A stretch of DNA of 64,000 bases from Neocallimastix lanati (nom. inval.) (lineage: Eukaryota; Neocallimastigomycota; Neocallimastigomycetes; Neocallimastigales; Neocallimastigaceae): contig JACVTC010000143.1 in the NCBI GenBank assembly GCA_016946835.1, positions 1-64,000 on the forward strand. The letters are read 5' to 3'. Shown here one piece after another: positions 59,265 to 64,000 of this stretch; within the stretch, counting starts at the first letter, position 1; each line of letters begins with the position of its first letter. The notes beneath the pieces were generated by a model. The model was not told where the DNA came from. It saw nothing but the letters and a program-made list of their open reading frames with translations, and searched no databases. Both the position numbers and the translations under genes were made by a program.

Positions 59265-60922
59265 AAAAAAAAATTTTTTATTACCTTTTTTAAATTATTT
59301 TTTATTTATTGATATTAATATATTAAAATATGTTAGTATTTATATTATTTTTATAAATAATAAATTAATTTTATATTAAAATAGATTTTATATAAATATT
59401 TCTTTTTGATTAAGTAATATAATTGTATTGGACCATCATCAATTTACAATATATTAAAGTATATTATATTAAATATAGACTAATAAAAATATTAAAAAAT
59501 TAAATAAATTTCAAAAAAAAAAAAAATTTTTTTAAAGTAAATTAATATATTGGAATATAATTGTTCTTAATTTAAATTAATTGTTTCAATATATAAAATA
59601 TTTATTTTCTAAAAATTTACATTATAAGAAAAAATTGCTTTTAATTATATAAAAAGTTATAATAATAATAATAATAATAATAATAGAAAATCATCTAAAT
59701 TTTAGACTTTTATAGATCTATTATTATTACTTTAATAACTAAGATTTATTTATCAGCAATTTTTTAATCATAAGAAATTGATGATAAATAAATATAAAGT
59801 AATAATAATATTTATATTTTTATAAAAAAGTATTTAGCAAAATCAAAAAGAAATAAGGGAATAAAGTGAATGAAAAGTACATGCTAATCAATCGTAGTCG
59901 ATCGAGTTTAATCAATAATATTTATACCGGTACAAATTATTATTTAGATATATAAATACTTTATTATTAAATTATAAAATAAAATAAAATACTAATATTA
60001 TTAATAAAGAGGTGCTTAATATAATAAAATAAATATAAATTGAAAAATATCAATTTTATTTAATTATTTGTTAAAATATATATTATTTTTATTTTGAACT
60101 TATTTTATTATTTTTATGTAACTTTTTTTTTTCTTTTTTTTTTTTTTTTTTTTTTATTTTTATTATATTTATATGTATATAATTGAAGTATATAAATTTT
60201 TATATAAATAAATTCATAAAATAAATTTCTAATTTTCAATTAATTATTTTTTGTCTATAAAATAATCATAATTCCATTAATATATTCCAAATAAAAACTA
60301 AATTAGTTTTATAATTAATATTTAAAATATCATATTAAGGTAATATATATAAAAAAAAAAAAAAACAATATAAAAAATAAATTTATTAAATTGAAATTTT
60401 TGCTATTTAAATGAAAATGAAAAAAACAATATTATAAAAGAATATTAAGTAAATTTATATTATAATTGTTTCAATTAATAAACTTTAATCTGTTTATTAT
60501 ATAAATATTTTATCAATTGTATATTTATAAATTAAGTTAAAATTCACTAATATAGAATATATTACTTATAATTAAATTAATATTATTATATTACTGAACA
60601 TTTAATATTGAAAAATATTTAATTTATATATACATATTTTATTATTAATTTGTTAATATTAAAATTGAAAGAAATTTTATTTTACATAAAATAAATTTAT
60701 TTTATAATAAGCTTTTCAAAAATAATTACTAATATATTTTTTATGAATGATATTTTATATTTATGTATTGACCTTTAAAATTATTTTAATAAATAAAAAT
60801 TATTTTATTATTATTATTGTTATATAAAAGCAAAATACAAAGCATTTTATTATTTTCAATTAATTTAAAAAGTTATTTATAAAAGTTTTAATAACAAATT
60901 ATATAGTTTATAATAATACAAA
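59265..60922. other. AT-rich intergenic region upstream of the helicase
   Basis: No gene seen. A small GC-richer patch near 59865-59930 contains the palindrome TCGATCGA. TATATAAAA at 60822-60830, about 95 bases before the helicase ATG, is a plausible TATA element. Confidence 0.4.
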
Positions 60923-63900
60923 ATGTCATCAGGAAGAACTGATCAGTTTTTAACAGAACTTACACAATATAAAAAAAAATTAGAAAATTTAGAACCAGTC
61001 GAACCACTAGAATACCATGTTGCAAGTTTAACTCCATTCGAAAGAAAATATATACCTTCAGCATGTGAAAAGTTGGGAGGAATAAAATGTGAAAAATTTG
61101 GTAAAGGGGCTGAAAAAATATATAAGATTGTGAAAGTTGGTGAATGTCTTTCTCATGCTGAAATTAATAAGATTAATCAAAAGAAAAGAAAGCAACAAGC
61201 TGAAATGCCATCACTAGAAATACCAAATCAATTAGCATACAATCTTATTGATTTATCACAGCAATTTCAGATGTACAGAGAACAGGAAAAAGCTTACAGC
61301 TATTATAATAATCATGGATTAATGGATGGTTATGCTGTCAATTATGTTTCTGAATATAATTTCCAGGATGTAGATTATTCAACAACTAATTCAAATTATA
61401 ATATAGAAGATACTGATATTTCACAGAATGCTTTCACTGATACTAGAAAGAAGCTTCCAGTATATAAAATGAGAAAAGTTATACTTGAAACTATTAGAAA
61501 AAATCAAGTGACCGTCATATCCGGTAATACTGGTTGTGGTAAATCTACACAAATTCCACAATATATTTTAGAAGAATTATTGAGAGAAGGAAAGCCAGGT
61601 ACCATTCTTGTTACTCAACCAAGAAGAATTTCAGCTATTACCTTAGCTGATCGTGTTTCTCAAGAAAGATGTGAATACACCGGTGAATCTGTTGGTTATC
61701 AAATTCATTTAGATTCTAAGAAGGGACCAAGAACTCGTTTATTATATATAACGGTTGGTATATTATTGAGAATGTTATTAGATGATGAAAATATGGCAGG
61801 TTCTCAAGGCATAAAATTAAGAGGTATTACCCATGTTGTCGTCGATGAAGTTCATGAAAGAAATCTTCTTACCGATTTTTCATTAATTGTATTGAGAGAT
61901 CTATTGAGAAGTAAACGTGCTGATCTCAAATTAATTGTAATGAGTGCCACATTAAATGCACAGCTCTTCTCAGATTATTTCAGTACAAAAACGATCAAAA
62001 CCCCAATTTTAGAAATTCCAGGTTTTACTTACCCCGTTCAAGAATTCTTTTTAGAAGATCTTTTAGAAAAAACTGGATACCTCATTCCCGAAGATCAACA
62101 CAGTGAAAATCGTTTACTTCGTCAAGGACAAAGTATCAGATATAATATTACTAGAAAACCACCAGCTACTCGTACTTCAGATCCAAAATTCTATGATTTC
62201 TGGAAGACAAACTATCCAAACTATTCGGAAGATACTGCCAGGTCTATTTCCTATTTAAGAACTGATAATTCTATTATTCAAAAAATGTTAGAATGGGAAT
62301 TGGAATTAATTGCAGTCACTCTACGATACATTTTTGAGGAGCAAATCTTTACTGGTAGAGTACCAGATGATGTTGCTATTTTAGTCTTCTTACCAGGTTG
62401 GGATGATATTAGTCGTTTACAATATATATTAAGTCAAGATCCATTATTTATGGATCCTAATCATTGTATTGTATTACCTCTTCACTCTTCAGTTTCACCT
62501 GAAGCTCAAAAGAAGGTCTTTGAAAGGCCATTGAAGGGACAAACTAAAATTGTTTTAGCCACTAATATTGCTGAAACTAGTGTTACCATTGATGATGTAG
62601 TATTTGTAATTGATTGTGGTAAGCATAAAGAAAAAATTTATGATCCAGTAACTAATCTTTCCAATTTAGAAGTCACCTGGATTTCTAAAGCTAACTCCAG
62701 ACAACGTATGGGTAGAGCAGGTCGTGTTCGTAATGGTTACTGCTATAAACTTTATACCAGAAGACGTTATCAATCCATGGCAGATTATCAAATGGCTGAA
62801 ATTTTGAGAACACCGTTGGAAGAAGTTTGTCTACAAGTGAAGGTTTTAAACTTAGGTAAGGTATCTGATTTCTTATCTCAAGCCATGGAAGCACCACAAG
62901 AATTAACCGTACAACAAGCATTACAACTCTTACAGGTAGTAGGTGCTATTGATAAACAAGAAAATTTAACTACCTTAGGTCGTGCTTTAGCTTTAATTCC
63001 ATTAAATCCAAGAATTGGTAAAATGTTAATCTATGGTTCCTTATATCATTGTCTGGATCCAGTTTTAACAATTGCCTCTGGTCTTTCCTATCGTGATCCA
63101 TTTGTCTTAACCACACAAGTAGATCGTGAGAGGGCTCGTCGTGTAAAACTCGACTTTTCCATGAATTCTCGAAGTGATCATATTGCTCTCTTAAATGCCT
63201 ATGATCAATGGGAGCAATCGGAAAATAAGCTTCAATTTTGTCAAGATCATTTCTTAAATTCCTCCACCATGGAAACTATGAAAGAAATGAAGGAACATCT
63301 AAAACGATTAATTCTTAATCTTTTTGGTATTATGGGTTATAATGATGAATTGGATAATCCTCTAGTTGTTGATAAAATTGCTAAGCTAAATGAAAATTCT
63401 CGTAATATTGAATTAATTAAAGGTATTGTTTTGAGTGGTGTCTATCCAAATGTAGCTAGAGTTCATTTGCATATGAAGAATTCTAATTCTATAAAGAAAA
63501 AGGCTAACAGTGATGGTAAAGTTAAATATATATTAGCAAAGTCCGGACAAAAGGTCTCTATTCATCCAGTGAGTGTTTGTTTTGGTATGAAATTGGAGGA
63601 ATTTGTTGATAAGACTTTCGATGCCAATGGTGATACGGTGACCCATATTAAAGGAGCCGATAAGGGAGGTTACTGGTTAGCCTTCTTCGATGTCATGAAG
63701 AACGGCGGTGTTAAGAGTTCCAGTATGATGCGTGATACTTCAGTTGTCGATGGTCTCAGTGTTCTTCTCTTTGGTGGAGGTAACCATGAAACAGAAGAAT
63801 TGGAATCCAATAAAATTATTTTAAAAATTGATGAAGGAGTTCAATTCCTGACTGATCCAGTGACCGCTAATGCTATCATTAATGCTAGACAATCCGTAAT

Positions 63901-64000
63901 GGATGTTATTCGTTGGAAAATTGTTAATAAAAAGGAAAGAATGAGAATGTTTAGTCAAGATCAATTGGATTATATTGACCATGTTAATGATAAGATAATA
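60923..64000 (+). CDS. DEAH/RHA-type RNA helicase (3' partial)
   Basis: 1026 codons without a stop or intron to the right edge. Residues 1-175 are a family-specific N-terminal region. Then the helicase motifs: I TGCGKST (from residue 203), Ia TQPRRIS, II DEVH (308, variant of DEAH), III SAT, V TNIAETSVTIDD and VI QRMGRAGR (594). A winged-helix/ratchet HA2 region (PLEEVCLQVKVLNLG) and an OB-fold region (YILAKSGQKVSIHP, GGYWLAFFDV) follow. DEAH helicases use ATP to pull RNA 3' to 5'; arrangement and motif II are closest to the DHX36/DHX9/YTHDC2 group, which remodels structured RNA. The first ATG (60923) is preceded by an A-rich ACAAA context. Absence of introns contrasts with the three other housekeeping genes here. 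Confidence 0.93.
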   Translation, partial: MSSGRTDQFLTELTQYKKKLENLEPVEPLEYHVASLTPFERKYIPSACEKLGGIKCEKFGKGAEKIYKIVKVGECLSHAEINKINQKKRKQQAEMPSLEIPNQLAYNLIDLSQQFQMYREQEKAYSYYNNHGLMDGYAVNYVSEYNFQDVDYSTTNSNYNIEDTDISQNAFTDTRKKLPVYKMRKVILETIRKNQVTVISGNTGCGKSTQIPQYILEELLREGKPGTILVTQPRRISAITLADRVSQERCEYTGESVGYQIHLDSKKGPRTRLLYITVGILLRMLLDDENMAGSQGIKLRGITHVVVDEVHERNLLTDFSLIVLRDLLRSKRADLKLIVMSATLNAQLFSDYFSTKTIKTPILEIPGFTYPVQEFFLEDLLEKTGYLIPEDQHSENRLLRQGQSIRYNITRKPPATRTSDPKFYDFWKTNYPNYSEDTARSISYLRTDNSIIQKMLEWELELIAVTLRYIFEEQIFTGRVPDDVAILVFLPGWDDISRLQYILSQDPLFMDPNHCIVLPLHSSVSPEAQKKVFERPLKGQTKIVLATNIAETSVTIDDVVFVIDCGKHKEKIYDPVTNLSNLEVTWISKANSRQRMGRAGRVRNGYCYKLYTRRRYQSMADYQMAEILRTPLEEVCLQVKVLNLGKVSDFLSQAMEAPQELTVQQALQLLQVVGAIDKQENLTTLGRALALIPLNPRIGKMLIYGSLYHCLDPVLTIASGLSYRDPFVLTTQVDRERARRVKLDFSMNSRSDHIALLNAYDQWEQSENKLQFCQDHFLNSSTMETMKEMKEHLKRLILNLFGIMGYNDELDNPLVVDKIAKLNENSRNIELIKGIVLSGVYPNVARVHLHMKNSNSIKKKANSDGKVKYILAKSGQKVSIHPVSVCFGMKLEEFVDKTFDANGDTVTHIKGADKGGYWLAFFDVMKNGGVKSSSMMRDTSVVDGLSVLLFGGGNHETEELESNKIILKIDEGVQFLTDPVTANAIINARQSVMDVIRWKIVNKKERMRMFSQDQLDYIDHVNDKII

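Overview
The window is very AT-rich: intergenic DNA and introns are almost pure A/T with long homopolymers and ATT microsatellites, while exons are noticeably richer in G+C. Introns are short and GT-AG, proteins carry long Asn runs, there is a fast-changing ankyrin family built on 'GNKDLVEYLVEHGADIN'-type modules, and Ty1/copia and Ty3/gypsy elements are frequent. Together these point to an anaerobic gut fungus (Neocallimastigomycota). This is inferred from style and families, not from a database search.

Layout. 1-3.5 kb: decayed Ty3/gypsy element on the minus strand (gag-protease-start of RT) with its leader. 3.9-12.0 kb: near-complete Ty3/gypsy element on the plus strand with nearly identical 859/862-bp LTRs, a primer-binding site, gag, a textbook -1 frameshift signal and pol, inserted beside a tRNA-like sequence. 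12.4-15.3 kb: truncated, frameshifted Ty1/copia element (minus). 15.3-25.6 kb: tandem segmental duplication of ankyrin-repeat genes (minus); one copy is intact (21614-23215), the others are pseudogenes or fragments, with two solo LTRs. 26.6-27.6 kb: Asn-rich hypothetical gene. 29.7-34.6 kb: nine-exon AP180/CALM-type clathrin adaptor (minus) whose tail carries ten Ark1/Prk1-type motifs and NPF motifs. 37.1-42.3 kb: Ty1/copia element with a single in-frame UGA between integrase and reverse transcriptase. 43.7-51.5 kb: eight-exon receptor (minus). 53.8-55.8 kb: five-exon HAD-family hydrolase of the CECR5/YKR070W type (minus). 58.2-59.2 kb: 1-kb A/T minisatellite. 60.9 kb to the right edge: intronless DEAH/RHA-type RNA helicase (plus, 3' end outside).

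The most striking object is the 1971-residue receptor. An N-terminal membrane anchor, a BMP/PBP1-like sensor region, a Cys-rich segment and one transmembrane helix are followed by a kinase-homology domain and signalling helix of the kind found in animal receptor guanylate cyclases. Where the cyclase would be expected, there is a hybrid histidine kinase (HisKA, HATPase, degenerate receiver, intact receiver). I derived exon joins by reading splice sites and checking that every phase closes; they need transcript confirmation.
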